Assembly (NCBI GenBank): GCA_946480715.1 | Contig: CAMLKK010000002.1 | Coordinates: forward strand, 131,350 to 195,349 | DNA length: 64,000 nt | Direction of reading: 5' to 3' | Source of the DNA: an uncultured Bacteriovorax sp. | GTDB lineage: Bacteria > Bdellovibrionota > Bacteriovoracia > Bacteriovoracales > Bacteriovoracaceae | Part shown: positions 18,110 through 26,151 of the stretch, piece by piece | Layout: the number at the start of each line of letters is the position of its first letter | Numbering within the stretch: the stretch's first letter is position 1 | The notes under the pieces: model-generated | Databases searched by the model: none | What the model saw: the letters and a program-made list of their open reading frames with translations, nothing else | What the model was told of the DNA's origin: nothing | Made by a program: the position numbers and the translations under genes

Positions 18110-18280
18110 TTATGGGCGATTTCGGTGTCCGCGGTCAGGAGCTCCACTTTTTCCTTTTGGATCGTTGACTGGCCATGGAGGGTTTACAGAGTGGTCAATT
18201 TTCCCTTTTTTTCTTAGATCATCATCTTTTTGCAATATTCCTTTTTCTTGATTAGTTGAGTTTCTTTTATTTTTACTCAT
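18110..18280 (-). CDS. 56-residue charged micro-protein
   Basis: Starts at the ATG at 18280 with a near-perfect AAAGGAGG ribosome binding site. The product begins MSKNKRNSTNQEKGILQKDD, continues with a Lys/Asp-rich stretch and ends in a Pro/Gly/Arg-rich tail (NPPWPVNDPKGKSG then RGHRNRP). It is probably disordered. It lies 13 bp upstream of Cys-rich copy 2, mirroring the cassette at 12243-11920, although the two micro-proteins show little sequence identity. No family is recognised. Confidence 0.6.
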   Translation of the reverse strand: MSKNKRNSTNQEKGILQKDDDLRKKGKIDHSVNPPWPVNDPKGKSGAPDRGHRNRP

Positions 18281-18366
18281 AAAATAACCTCCTTTGATCT
18301 TTAACATGAATTCCTAAGATAGAATTAGCACTATCCATGCCGTTTCCCTCTGGTTAAAATTTGTTG

Positions 18367-19035
18367 ATGAACATTGGATCAAAAACTATACATTGCGAAG
18401 ATGCCATTCAATGGCTTAATAACCACTCTATTTTGTCGGGAAGTTCCTTGATAGCTTCACTTCCAGATAAATCTGAATTCCCTAAGTACACTTTGCTGGA
18501 GTGGAAAGAATGGTTCATAAATACTGCTCAACTCATTATTCAAAAAACACCTGATGATGGACTCACGCTTTTTTACCAATCGGATATTAAGTATGAGGGT
18601 ACATGGGTTGATAAAAGTTTTCTGATCATGAAAGCTGCAGAAAAAGAAAATTCAGAACTTCTTTTTCATAAAATACTTTGTCGAACGAAACCGGGCATTC
18701 TCACTTTTGGGCGTCCTGCTTATTCTCATCTGATCGCTTTTTCAAAAAAAACACGCTTGGAACTCAATCAAGTGACAATTCCAGATGTGCTGCCAGATCT
18801 TGGAGAAAAAACTTGGGAGAGGGGAATGGGACTTATCGCTTGTTTGAAGATTGCTACTTTTCTTAAAGAACATACAAGTACAACAGCACTTATCAATCCT
18901 TTCTGCGGCGAAGGAAGTGTTCTCGCAGCTGCTCAACTTCGAGGACTGGATGTGATTGGAATTGAGCGCAGTCCGAAACGGGCACGGACTGCGGAAGTCT
19001 TAAAAATAAATGAAGATGAAACGGATTGGATCTAA
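18367..19035 (+). CDS. Uncharacterised SAM-dependent methyltransferase
   Basis: 222 residues from the ATG at 18367. The order is circularly shifted as in DNA/RNA N-methyltransferases: the N-terminal half holds SLIASLPDKSEFP, in the place of a catalytic (D/N/S)PPx motif, with the conserved DDGLTLFYQSDIKYEGTWVDKS. The C-terminal half holds the SAM site ALINPFCGEGSVLAAAQLRG and VIGIERSPKRARTAE. This matches a conserved, uncharacterised family of about 220 residues. The substrate is unknown. A TAAAAT hexamer six bases before the ATG suggests a leaderless message. Confidence 0.75.
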   Translation: MNIGSKTIHCEDAIQWLNNHSILSGSSLIASLPDKSEFPKYTLLEWKEWFINTAQLIIQKTPDDGLTLFYQSDIKYEGTWVDKSFLIMKAAEKENSELLFHKILCRTKPGILTFGRPAYSHLIAFSKKTRLELNQVTIPDVLPDLGEKTWERGMGLIACLKIATFLKEHTSTTALINPFCGEGSVLAAAQLRGLDVIGIERSPKRARTAEVLKINEDETDWI

Positions 19036-19541
19036 GGAAGTTTGTAAGGAATAGGTCCTAGAAAATCTTTTTTACCAATATCAACACCGTTATTTCTTAA
19101 TAGTGCATAAGCAGTTGTCAGGTGAAAATAAAAATTAGGAATAGCATGATGAATGACATAGTCTTCACCAGTTAATGTTTTACCTTCCCAGCGTGGTTGA
19201 GTAATCACGGCATCTTTTGCATTTTTATAGTCTTCTGGTTTCATCGATTCAAGATAAGAAATGACACTTTGAACGCGGGCCTTAATATCTGAAAGAGTTT
19301 TTTCATTGTCTTCTTGAACTGGTGCCGTTTTACCAGTTAATCTCGAAGCGCATAGTTTAGCAGTGTCACACATAATTTGAACTTGGCGAACGAATGGAAA
19401 CATATCTGGTGCAAGTCGAGAATTAACTAGAACTTCAAAATCAAATTTTTTCATATCAGCGTGTGCTGCTGCTTTATCCAAAATAGCTTCAAAGTTTTTT
19501 AGTGATTTAATAAATTGGGGAACAGTTAAGTCAAAAATCAT
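19032..19541 (-). CDS. DUF1993 family protein
   Basis: 169 residues. MIFDLTVPQFIKSLKNFEAILDKA, NSRLAPDMFPFVRQVQIMCDTAK and a C-terminal AIPNFYFHLTTAYALLRNNGVDIGKKDFLG are the conserved blocks of DUF1993, a helical bundle family related to DinB-like folds with no assigned reaction. The start is well supported by GGAGGA upstream. Its stop shares four bases (CTAA) with the stop of the convergent methyltransferase gene. Confidence 0.9.
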   Translation of the reverse strand: MIFDLTVPQFIKSLKNFEAILDKAAAHADMKKFDFEVLVNSRLAPDMFPFVRQVQIMCDTAKLCASRLTGKTAPVQEDNEKTLSDIKARVQSVISYLESMKPEDYKNAKDAVITQPRWEGKTLTGEDYVIHHAIPNFYFHLTTAYALLRNNGVDIGKKDFLGPIPYKLP

Positions 19542-19661
19542 TGGTCCTCCTCATTGGTTAATTGATCACCATCTTAGTCAGGTGGTCTTCAGTGTGACAA
19601 GAGTTTTCAGCTTCGATGAGTTAAAATCTGAAGTGGTGCTTAAGTTACAAGGCCGTAACGA

Positions 19662-20459
19662 ATGAACGAAAGATTAAAAAATGCAATCTTCAAAAAAAGC
19701 GTGAAGGATTATCAGGGCTGGTTTGATATTCTCGCACATGAAATTCTCAACAATCATACCTTTCGTATCAGAAATTCTCTCTATGAAATAACGGAGATTG
19801 AATTCTATATTTACGATGAAAATCATCCCGATGCTAACTCGCATGCGACACCGATGCAGAAAACTATTCTGCAGATGGCCTTTCACACTCATGGATCTTC
19901 TTTCAAAGAGGGAAGCTATAAAGGAGTGGACATTTCACTTGGTCACAAAAAAAGATTCGGCGGAATTCTCATCCGAGGTTTGAAATCCCTTAAAGATAAA
20001 AGAATGATCGATGGTCCCTCGAAAGTAGTTGATGAAATTCTCCTTCAATTTAAAGAAACGAAAGTGCGTGAGTTGATTCATCAAGTTGATGGTAAAATTG
20101 GAGGACGCGATTTTGAATTTCTACCCAGCAATGAAACTGTGCAGACAATTTTTAAATGTCCGAGGGTTGGATTGAGTTTAAAAAAGAATCCTGAACAAAA
20201 AATTCCCTATCTGTTGAAAAACTATCGTTATCTCAAATATCCAGAGCTTTCTAAAAAAGGAAGACCGTTTATTATTGCCAGCGCCATCGTTCATAATATT
20301 CAACTTCCTTTATCAAAAAAAATCAGATCAGCTTATTCAGCTCTACTAAAAAAAGGTGAGAAGAAAAAAACATTTCACTTAACTTGCCAGTCAAGTGTTA
20401 GTGAGTTCATAGAATATTATGGGCACTTATCATGCAAAGATATCAATGATAACCCCTAA
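19662..20459 (+). CDS. Conserved hypothetical protein, possibly 3-methyladenine glycosylase-like
   Basis: 265 residues. The central block ITEIEFYIYDENHPDANSH, then FHTHGSSFKEGSYKGVDISLG, FGGILIRGLKSL and IDGPSKVVDEIL defines a family found in bacteria and some eukaryotes. The order E-x-E-x-Y, HPD/SH, a Y/F-rich block and GxLIRxL recalls the AAG/MPG 3-methyladenine DNA glycosylase fold, but this is weak by-eye similarity. The C-terminal third is Lys-rich and unlike AAG. There is no signal peptide. It ends 14 bp before the SOD start, so the two may be co-transcribed, which would fit a stress response role. Confidence 0.6.
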   Translation: MNERLKNAIFKKSVKDYQGWFDILAHEILNNHTFRIRNSLYEITEIEFYIYDENHPDANSHATPMQKTILQMAFHTHGSSFKEGSYKGVDISLGHKKRFGGILIRGLKSLKDKRMIDGPSKVVDEILLQFKETKVRELIHQVDGKIGGRDFEFLPSNETVQTIFKCPRVGLSLKKNPEQKIPYLLKNYRYLKYPELSKKGRPFIIASAIVHNIQLPLSKKIRSAYSALLKKGEKKKTFHLTCQSSVSEFIEYYGHLSCKDINDNP

Positions 20460-20473
20460 ACAGGAGGTCGCTC

Positions 20474-21202
20474 TTGATTCAAGAACAAAATCAAAATACT
20501 CAAATAGAAAAACAAACAACTCGATCAGAAGTCACTTCATTAGCGTCGCTTTGTCAGCTAAAAGCACCCTTTACATTATCTCCACTTCCTTATGCTCCTG
20601 AAGCTCTAGAACCAGTCATTGATAAAGAAACGATGATTGTCCATCATGATAAACACCACAAAACTTACGTTGATAATTTAAATAAATTTTTGGCAGAAGT
20701 TAAAGATCAGCCTAATGATGTAGAGTTAGAAAGAATTTTCAAGAACATTGATTCTTACCCAGTCAGCGTTCGCAATAATGGAGGTGGACACTGGAATCAC
20801 TCTTTTTTCTGGTCAGTGCTCACACCTGATAAAAATAAAAGAGAAATGCCGAAAAGATTGCAAAGAGAGATTGAAGCAACTTTTCATTCGCTCGAAGAAT
20901 TTAAGACACAATTTGAAAAGGCCGGTACAGGGCAATTTGGATCAGGTTGGGTTTGGCTAGTGCGTGCTACAAGCGGTGAATTAAAAATTTGTGCGACAAA
21001 AAATCAGGACAATCCACTCATGGGACAGAGTGAAACTTCTGGTCGTCCTATTTTTGGCGTGGATGTTTGGGAACATGCTTATTATCTCAAACATCATGAG
21101 AAACGCGCCGATTATTTAAAAGGAATTTGGGAAGCCGTTAATTGGGATCAAGTGAATGCCTATGATAAAGAAGCACTTGAGCGCATTGCTACTTTCCAAT
21201 AA
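20474..21202 (+). CDS. sodA: Superoxide dismutase (Mn/Fe family, Mn-like residues)
   Basis: 242 residues from a TTG backed by AGGAGG six bases upstream. The metal ligands are in HHDKHHKTY, GGGHWNHSFFW and DVWEHAYYLKHH. GGGHWNH and NQDNPLMG (the outer-sphere Gln) are typical of Mn-type enzymes rather than Fe-type. It converts superoxide to peroxide and oxygen. Compared with the usual 200 residues there is an extra N-terminal stretch of about 30 polar residues before FTLSPLPYAPEALEP, with no signal peptide character. A strong terminator follows, so the transcription unit ends here. Confidence 0.92.
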   Translation: MIQEQNQNTQIEKQTTRSEVTSLASLCQLKAPFTLSPLPYAPEALEPVIDKETMIVHHDKHHKTYVDNLNKFLAEVKDQPNDVELERIFKNIDSYPVSVRNNGGGHWNHSFFWSVLTPDKNKREMPKRLQREIEATFHSLEEFKTQFEKAGTGQFGSGWVWLVRATSGELKICATKNQDNPLMGQSETSGRPIFGVDVWEHAYYLKHHEKRADYLKGIWEAVNWDQVNAYDKEALERIATFQ

Positions 21203-21206
21203 TTAC

Positions 21207-21235
21207 AGGGGGACTTATTCCCCCTTGTTTTTTTT
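21207..21235 (+). terminator. Rho-independent terminator after SOD
   Basis: An AGGGGG / CCCCCT stem with a 7-base loop is followed by a long T-run interrupted once by G. It begins 5 bp after the SOD stop. Confidence 0.85.
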
Positions 21236-21324
21236 CTTCGTTCAGGCATAATGAGTTCATCATGAATATCTAATTCTTTCATTTTTTAAATCCCAATAAC
21301 ATTTTTTAAGCAAATGGAAACCGC

Positions 21325-21594
21325 ATGCTATTAAGACATCTCTTAATAGGTCTTTTCGCGTTTTTTGCTGTTGAATTAAAGCGACCTAGGATCACTGATC
21401 ATCCTCAGGGCGTCAGCATTGAACACGTCTATGAAGACCGTAAAAAAAAGAAGAAAGAATTTGTTCAGAGGAAAGGTAAACGTAAAGTTCGCCCAAATAC
21501 TAGAATTCCCATACCCAAACATCTGAGCTCGAGGCCTCTCAGTCATCGATTTTCTAATCAAAAGTCGCTTAGACGAATGTATAGAAATTGCTAA
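21325..21594 (+). CDS. 89-residue basic protein with N-terminal hydrophobic segment
   Basis: Opens with MLLRHLLIGLFAFFAVELKR, a possible signal anchor, and continues with a very basic tail (DRKKKKKEFVQRKGKRKVR and several Arg/His clusters). The ribosome binding site is weak (GGAAA). No family is recognised. The frame is free of stops over 270 bases in a region otherwise without genes, but the weak start and unusual composition make this a tentative call. Confidence 0.4.
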   Translation: MLLRHLLIGLFAFFAVELKRPRITDHPQGVSIEHVYEDRKKKKKEFVQRKGKRKVRPNTRIPIPKHLSSRPLSHRFSNQKSLRRMYRNC

Positions 21595-21644
21595 AGAATA
21601 GGAGAGTGAGGTATGTAAGAGCATCTATTTAAGCGAGGTATAAA

Positions 21645-22139
21645 ATGAAGTTCATTCTGATTGCTGTGACATTATTCTCTTCAGCTGCTTTCGGTTTAGA
21701 GAAAAAAGATTTTACTGGTAAATTCAATCTTGTCAGTACAGAAAAAGGACAATGTCCAAGTACACTTGATGTTAAGCTTGCTGAGTTCTCAAATCAAACT
21801 TCGTCTCCATCTTTAAGTTTTACATGCAATGGAGATGAATCAGAAGGATGCTCGAGAGTCATTTATCAATTGGCCGATTTGAATTCCGGAAATTTAAAGC
21901 GATTCATCGAAAACCCTATGACGGGACAAATTGACAGCGTTTATTATTCACATCAAGCACTAGGTGGGAATCAAATTCGCGCTTACAACCGAATGGCCAG
22001 ATTGAATGGTGAATTGTTATGGGTGACAACTTTTAGTGCTGAACTCATTGGCAACCAACTTGGCTATGTTTTCACTGAAAGAAACAAATTAGTTAATACT
22101 GAACGCAATGACATTTGCGTATTTAATAGAGCGGAGTAA
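21645..22139 (+). CDS. Secreted hypothetical protein (164 aa)
   Basis: A signal peptide (MKFILIAVTLFSSAAFG) is followed by a compact domain with DFTGKFNLVSTEKGQCPSTL, four cysteines (likely two disulphides) and a strand pattern resembling a lipocalin-like or copper-resistance-type small barrel. No family can be named. The start has GAGG upstream. Its TAA overlaps the ATG of the parvulin gene by one base (TAATG), so the two are coupled. Confidence 0.75.
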   Translation: MKFILIAVTLFSSAAFGLEKKDFTGKFNLVSTEKGQCPSTLDVKLAEFSNQTSSPSLSFTCNGDESEGCSRVIYQLADLNSGNLKRFIENPMTGQIDSVYYSHQALGGNQIRAYNRMARLNGELLWVTTFSAELIGNQLGYVFTERNKLVNTERNDICVFNRAE

Positions 22140-22411
22140 TGATGAAAATTAGAGCACAACACATTTTAGTGGATCAAGAATTTGAAGCTAACGATCTTTT
22201 GAAGAAACTTGCTGATGGCAAATCTTTCGAAGAACTTGCTCGCGATTTTTCTCAATGTCCTTCAGGCAACAATGGTGGAGATTTAGGAGAGTTTGGAAAA
22301 GGAATGATGGTGCCGAGTTTTGAAAAAGCCGCCTTCGCTCTAAATGTGGGAGAGATTTCCCCTCCCGTTAAAACTCAATTTGGCTTTCACCTTATCAAGA
22401 GACTTTCTTAG
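22139..22411 (+). CDS. Parvulin-type peptidyl-prolyl cis-trans isomerase
   Basis: 90 residues, a single free-standing PpiC-like domain without signal peptide. IRAQHILVDQEFEANDLLKKLADGKSFEELARDFSQCPS, GGDLGEFGKGMMVPSFEKAAFAL and TQFGFHLIKR are the classic rotamase blocks. It speeds prolyl isomerisation in cytoplasmic proteins, as E. coli PpiC (93 residues) does. It is coupled to the secreted protein upstream. The stop shares four bases (TTAG) with the convergent flavin reductase gene. Confidence 0.92.
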   Translation: MMKIRAQHILVDQEFEANDLLKKLADGKSFEELARDFSQCPSGNNGGDLGEFGKGMMVPSFEKAAFALNVGEISPPVKTQFGFHLIKRLS

Positions 22412-22917
22412 TTTAGATTATAAACGCGCAGGAACTCATCAGTCACTTTGTTGAGTTCCTCGTGCTGACTCGGTTTACTCATTGTCGAAACAATTTGTCT
22501 GCCCATAACATTCATCCCGATATAAGCACACATTAAACGCATAATTAGAACAGCTTGATGTCCACCACCCGCACTGTGTGTAGCGAGCATAGCTGGCTTC
22601 GAATTAAAAGCATCACGCCAGTTTTTCGTTGAACGAGAAACCCATGCTAGGAAATTGTTAAAAGATGGCGGCGGTCCACCGTTATATTCAGGAGCGATGA
22701 AGATGAAACCATCAGCTGCAAGAGGTTCTTTATAAGCGGCCATTAAAGCTTCTGCTGAATGTTCCGCATCTGCTTTACTTGTGTAAAGCGGAAGATTCAT
22801 CTCAACAACATTAATAAGTGAAGTCTTCACATTTTTAGTGGATAGAAGTTTTTCTACTTCATGAGCGAGTTCCAGGTTTTTTCCAACACTCGCAACAACA
22901 ATGGCGATTTTTTTCAT
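22408..22917 (-). CDS. NADPH-dependent FMN reductase family protein
   Basis: 169 residues. KKIAIVVASVGKN is the start of a flavodoxin-like fold and EYNGGPPPSFNNFLAWVSR is the hallmark flavin-binding motif of NADPH-dependent FMN reductases and azoreductase/quinone reductase relatives. PAMLATHSAGGGHQAV is the second conserved block. It likely reduces FMN, quinones or other electrophiles. The start has AAAGGA upstream. Confidence 0.88.
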   Translation of the reverse strand: MKKIAIVVASVGKNLELAHEVEKLLSTKNVKTSLINVVEMNLPLYTSKADAEHSAEALMAAYKEPLAADGFIFIAPEYNGGPPPSFNNFLAWVSRSTKNWRDAFNSKPAMLATHSAGGGHQAVLIMRLMCAYIGMNVMGRQIVSTMSKPSQHEELNKVTDEFLRVYNLN

Positions 22918-22996
22918 TTAAAGTCCTTTAAAAGTTTTTGACATCAATAGTAACCGTAAGCTTTTCAATTTAAAAGTCTGCTGGCACCATTATACT

Positions 22997-23458
22997 ATGA
23001 AATGGATTTTAGGTTGTAGTTTACTGTTGTCTCTAAACAGTGTTAGCGCACAAGAATGTGCCCATAGCAAAGATCAATTTAACTGCGTGAAGTTTGTGAA
23101 GAACTACGATGCAGACACGATTACCGTCGATATACCGGGTGTCCATCCATTAATAGGAGATAACATCAGCGTTCGGGTAAGCGGCATCGATGCTCCCGAG
23201 ATCAAAGGGCATTTACCATGTGAAAAGGAAGCGTCTCGAAATGCGAAACGACTCGTCGAGAACGTCCTCAAAAATGCCAAAAAAATTAACCTCAAAAATG
23301 TCCAAAAAGACAAATACTTTCGCATACTTGCAGATGTAGAAGTCGACGGACGAGACCTCAAAGAATTGCTGCTCAAAAACCGTCTGGCCTACGCTTATGA
23401 TGGTGGCACAAAAGAAAAGCGCAATTGGTGTGGCAGGGCCACGGCCTCAACTCCATAA
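22997..23458 (+). CDS. Secreted staphylococcal-nuclease-like thermonuclease
   Basis: 153 residues with a signal peptide (MKWILGCSLLLSLNSVSA). The SNase fold is shown by YDADTITVDI, the Ca-binding and catalytic Arg region ISVRVSGIDAPE, and DKYFRILADVEVDGRDLKELLL, which carries the second catalytic Arg. Four cysteines suggest disulphides. It would degrade DNA and RNA in the periplasm or outside the cell. No ribosome binding site is visible. TATACT abuts the ATG, so the exact promoter and start geometry are unclear. Confidence 0.9.
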   Translation: MKWILGCSLLLSLNSVSAQECAHSKDQFNCVKFVKNYDADTITVDIPGVHPLIGDNISVRVSGIDAPEIKGHLPCEKEASRNAKRLVENVLKNAKKINLKNVQKDKYFRILADVEVDGRDLKELLLKNRLAYAYDGGTKEKRNWCGRATASTP

Positions 23459-23520
23459 ATTTTAAATGTAATTATTTCAGCGTCTCACTAAAGCTGTTTG
23501 GTTTTTGTTAAGATGCGATC

Positions 23521-24846
23521 ATGTTAAACAATCTACTCTTAATCATGTTCCTCGTGATGACGTCTTCCTTGCGACAAGCAGAAGCGTTCATTTACCCTTA
23601 TGAAGAAGGGAATCGCTTAACGTTATTAGAAGATCCAAAAGCAGCCGTTGAACTGAAACTTGAAATGGTCAGACAGGCCAAGCACCATATCCATATCATT
23701 ACTTACTTCTGGGATGATTCAAGTTTTCCCAAAAAACTCGCGCATGAATTAGTGAAAGCGAATGAGCGTGGGGTGGAAGTTCGTATCCTCACAACGTTTG
23801 TCCCAAGTGTTGCGACAGATGTAACTGGACGGGCGAAAAAATGGTTAACTCCAGAAGTACCAAATGCCGTCATGAGTTTCTTACGCTTAAAACCAGTTGA
23901 AGGACTTTCAATCTCGAATAATCTGCATGAGAAAATTTTCTTAGTGGACGGTCAAAAGGCCATCCTAGGGGGAAGAAATATTTCTGATAGCAGTTTCCGA
24001 GGTAAAGACATGGAAGTCATGCTCGAAGGTCCTGTTGTGAATCAAGTGCAGCAACATTTTAAAATTATGCACGATTTTCTCACTCAACTGGAACTCAACA
24101 GTGCTTGTCGCTCGCAAATAGAATTTTGCATGGAAGTTACTCAATCCATGTATCAGACTTTGTTCTATGAGAACGACCCTGCATTTTTTCCTGAGCAGCC
24201 TGTTTTTGAAAATGGTGTGAAGGCAAGAATCATCACTCATGAAGCCGTGATCAAACAACATATGCATACATTCAATATCAAACAACGTCTTTATATGACT
24301 GATGATATTATGAATACAGTTTTGAAAACTGAATTTAAAACTCTTCGCGCTTACAACTATTTCATGATTCCGACAGATGATTACAAAGATTTTCTTTTGA
24401 AAAATGTGAAGGCCGGAAAAGATATCAAAGTTATCACAAACAGCAAACGTTCAGCGGCCTTTGTCAGCAACAAAGGTTATCTCTACAGCTTGCCTGATCT
24501 TAAAGAACTCGCTCGTAAAGGACTTAATATTTATCAATGGAACGGTGATGGTGAATTAACTTACCTTCATGAAAAAGTGATGATCTTTGACGAAGATCAT
24601 GTCATGATCGGATCACACAATTTTGGTATTGGTTCAACGAGTGTAAGTAACGAAATTGCTATTGAATTTAAGTCTCCGGAAATTGCAGGACGATTGATCC
24701 AGATTTTTGACCAAGAAATCAGCGACGAGAAACTCACGAAAAAAGCTCAGGTGAAAACTTTTAATCGCGAAATCGATGAAGACAGCAACTGGGTTAAATT
24801 CCTACGCACCAATCTTATTGGTGATATTTTACAAGAGCTCTATTAA
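23521..24846 (+). CDS. Secreted phospholipase D/cardiolipin synthase-like protein
   Basis: 441 residues with a signal sequence (MLNNLLLIMFLVMTSS). Two HKD motifs define the PLD superfamily: HEKIFLVDGQKAILGGRN in the first half and HEKVMIFDEDHVMIGSHN in the second, each with the following GG/GS-x-N. Such proteins transfer phosphatidyl groups (cardiolipin synthesis) or hydrolyse phospholipids. The Sec signal without transmembrane helices favours an exported lipase-like enzyme. A TAAGAT hexamer sits six bases before the ATG without a ribosome binding site, suggesting a leaderless message. The methyltransferase gene follows after 2 bp. Confidence 0.85.
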   Translation: MLNNLLLIMFLVMTSSLRQAEAFIYPYEEGNRLTLLEDPKAAVELKLEMVRQAKHHIHIITYFWDDSSFPKKLAHELVKANERGVEVRILTTFVPSVATDVTGRAKKWLTPEVPNAVMSFLRLKPVEGLSISNNLHEKIFLVDGQKAILGGRNISDSSFRGKDMEVMLEGPVVNQVQQHFKIMHDFLTQLELNSACRSQIEFCMEVTQSMYQTLFYENDPAFFPEQPVFENGVKARIITHEAVIKQHMHTFNIKQRLYMTDDIMNTVLKTEFKTLRAYNYFMIPTDDYKDFLLKNVKAGKDIKVITNSKRSAAFVSNKGYLYSLPDLKELARKGLNIYQWNGDGELTYLHEKVMIFDEDHVMIGSHNFGIGSTSVSNEIAIEFKSPEIAGRLIQIFDQEISDEKLTKKAQVKTFNREIDEDSNWVKFLRTNLIGDILQELY

Positions 24847-24848
24847 TC

Positions 24849-25436
24849 ATGAATCATTTTAACGAAGCCTCGAAAGAATGGGACCGTCCTGAAAAGATTG
24901 TTCAGAACGCACAATATGCTGATAAAATCAGGAAACACCTTACCTTTTCTCCTAAAAATATTTTAGAAGTTGGCTGTGGAACAGGTCTGTTAGGACAGCA
25001 ATTTGTCGATGATCAAAATTATCTTTTAGGCATCGATACTTCTGAAGGAATGTTGGAAGTATTCAATAAAAAATTTGAAAACAATGGTCGTGTTGCCAGC
25101 ATGCTTTTGAACCTTGAAGAACAGAGCATTCACGAACAATTCGATTTGATCCTCTCATCTATGGCCTTTCATCATCTGAAAGATCCAGCTGCAATGATAA
25201 ACAAATTAAAAAAGAATTTACGTCCAGGCGGCGTTCTCGCCGTTATTGATCTCGATAAAGAAGACGGTTCCTTCCATAGCGATCCGGCGAATATGGGCGT
25301 TCATCATTTCGGTTTTAGTGAAGAATTAAATCGTGAATGGGGAAGTGACTTTAAAGAAGTTCGCCGAGAAATTATCAATACGATTTCGAAAAATGGGGGC
25401 GAGTATCCCATTTTCCTCGCCCTCTATTTCAATTAA
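24849..25436 (+). CDS. Class I SAM-dependent methyltransferase
   Basis: 195 residues of UbiE/Coq5-like Rossmann fold: ILEVGCGTGLLGQQF (motif I), LLGIDTSEGMLEVFNKK (motif II), FDLILSSMAFHHL (motif III) and LRPGGVLAVIDLDKEDGSFH. It probably methylates a small molecule, and the substrate is unknown. It begins 2 bp after the PLD stop with no ribosome binding site of its own, so it is likely translated by reinitiation. Its stop is 2 bp from that of the convergent GST gene. Confidence 0.85.
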   Translation: MNHFNEASKEWDRPEKIVQNAQYADKIRKHLTFSPKNILEVGCGTGLLGQQFVDDQNYLLGIDTSEGMLEVFNKKFENNGRVASMLLNLEEQSIHEQFDLILSSMAFHHLKDPAAMINKLKKNLRPGGVLAVIDLDKEDGSFHSDPANMGVHHFGFSEELNREWGSDFKEVRREIINTISKNGGEYPIFLALYFN

Positions 25437-25438
25437 AA

Positions 25439-26050
25439 TTAGCTTCTAAGTTTTGTGTATTTTTGGAAAGACGGACGATCACTCACTGCCTTCATCCAGT
25501 TGCCCACATTACGATAAGCAGTCACATCAAATCCCAGAGCATTTGCCAGTCCAGCTACAGAAGCAACGTTAAGATCAGCAAGTGTAAACTCATCACCAGC
25601 AAGGTATTTTGACTTCGCTAGAGCATTGTCGAGAATGTTGTAGAGGTTTGGAAGGAGTTGCGTATTTCTATCAATAGTATTTTGATCACGTTTATCATCA
25701 GGCATGAACATTTTTTGAATAAGAATTTCAATGAGTGGCATTTGAAGTTCAGCGCTCGCCCAATGGCTCCACTGTTGAACATAAGCTCTCTGTTGAACAG
25801 TTTTTCCCAATAGCTCTGGTTTGTATTTATCAGCGAGATAATTATTGATCGCGAATGATTCAAAAAGAGTGACGTCACCATCAACGAGTGCCGGAACTTT
25901 TCCATTAGGGTTGATTTTTAAAAACCATTCTGACTTGTGTTCTTTAGCGCGCATATCGATATTTTTATTTTCATACGGCTGACCAATTTCTTCTAGACAC
26001 CAAAGACATCTTCCTGCACTTGAACGGGCCGGACCATAAAGTGTAATCAT
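25439..26050 (-). CDS. Glutathione S-transferase family protein
   Basis: 203 residues from the ATG at 26050, supported by AGAGG eight bases upstream. Longer in-frame starts add only an untypical Arg-rich leader. The thioredoxin-like N-domain (MITLYGPARSSAGRCLWCLEE, NPNGKVPALVDGDVTLFESFAI) contains the glutathione-binding VPAL and ESxAI motifs. The helical C-domain has the capping motif FTLADLNVASV. It resembles bacterial beta/theta-class GSTs. The role is detoxification or thiol exchange, with unknown substrate. Confidence 0.9.
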   Translation of the reverse strand: MITLYGPARSSAGRCLWCLEEIGQPYENKNIDMRAKEHKSEWFLKINPNGKVPALVDGDVTLFESFAINNYLADKYKPELLGKTVQQRAYVQQWSHWASAELQMPLIEILIQKMFMPDDKRDQNTIDRNTQLLPNLYNILDNALAKSKYLAGDEFTLADLNVASVAGLANALGFDVTAYRNVGNWMKAVSDRPSFQKYTKLRS

Positions 26051-26115
26051 TTCTAAACCTCTTCTATTAGCGTTAATAGGACGGGGCATTCTAACGTGTT
26101 TCAATAGACATCGTC

Positions 26116-26145
26116 TTGACTCTCAGGGCCTAGGACGACTATGCT
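26116..26145 (+). promoter_or_regulatory. Leaderless-type promoter of the TruA-like gene
   Basis: TTGACT (26116-26121), an 18 bp spacer and TATGCT (26140-26145) are followed by six bases and the ATG. No ribosome binding site is present. Confidence 0.55.
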
Positions 26146-26151
26146 TTTGCC

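Noticed and set aside
21240..21280. Short minus-strand frame starting near 21278 (MKELDIHDELIMPERR)
   Set aside because: The frame runs back through the SOD terminator hairpin, has only a weak ribosome binding site and no recognisable similarity.
22985..22997. TATACT directly before the nuclease ATG as a leaderless promoter
   Set aside because: The hexamer abuts the ATG, so transcription would begin inside the codon region. The six-base geometry seen elsewhere is not met.
24849..25436. Class I methyltransferase considered as the missing N-methyltransferase for the OvoA-decarboxylase pathway
   Set aside because: It lies 12 kb away, is coupled to a PLD gene, and lacks the OvoA C-terminal domain length. 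Nothing links it to the thiohistidine locus.
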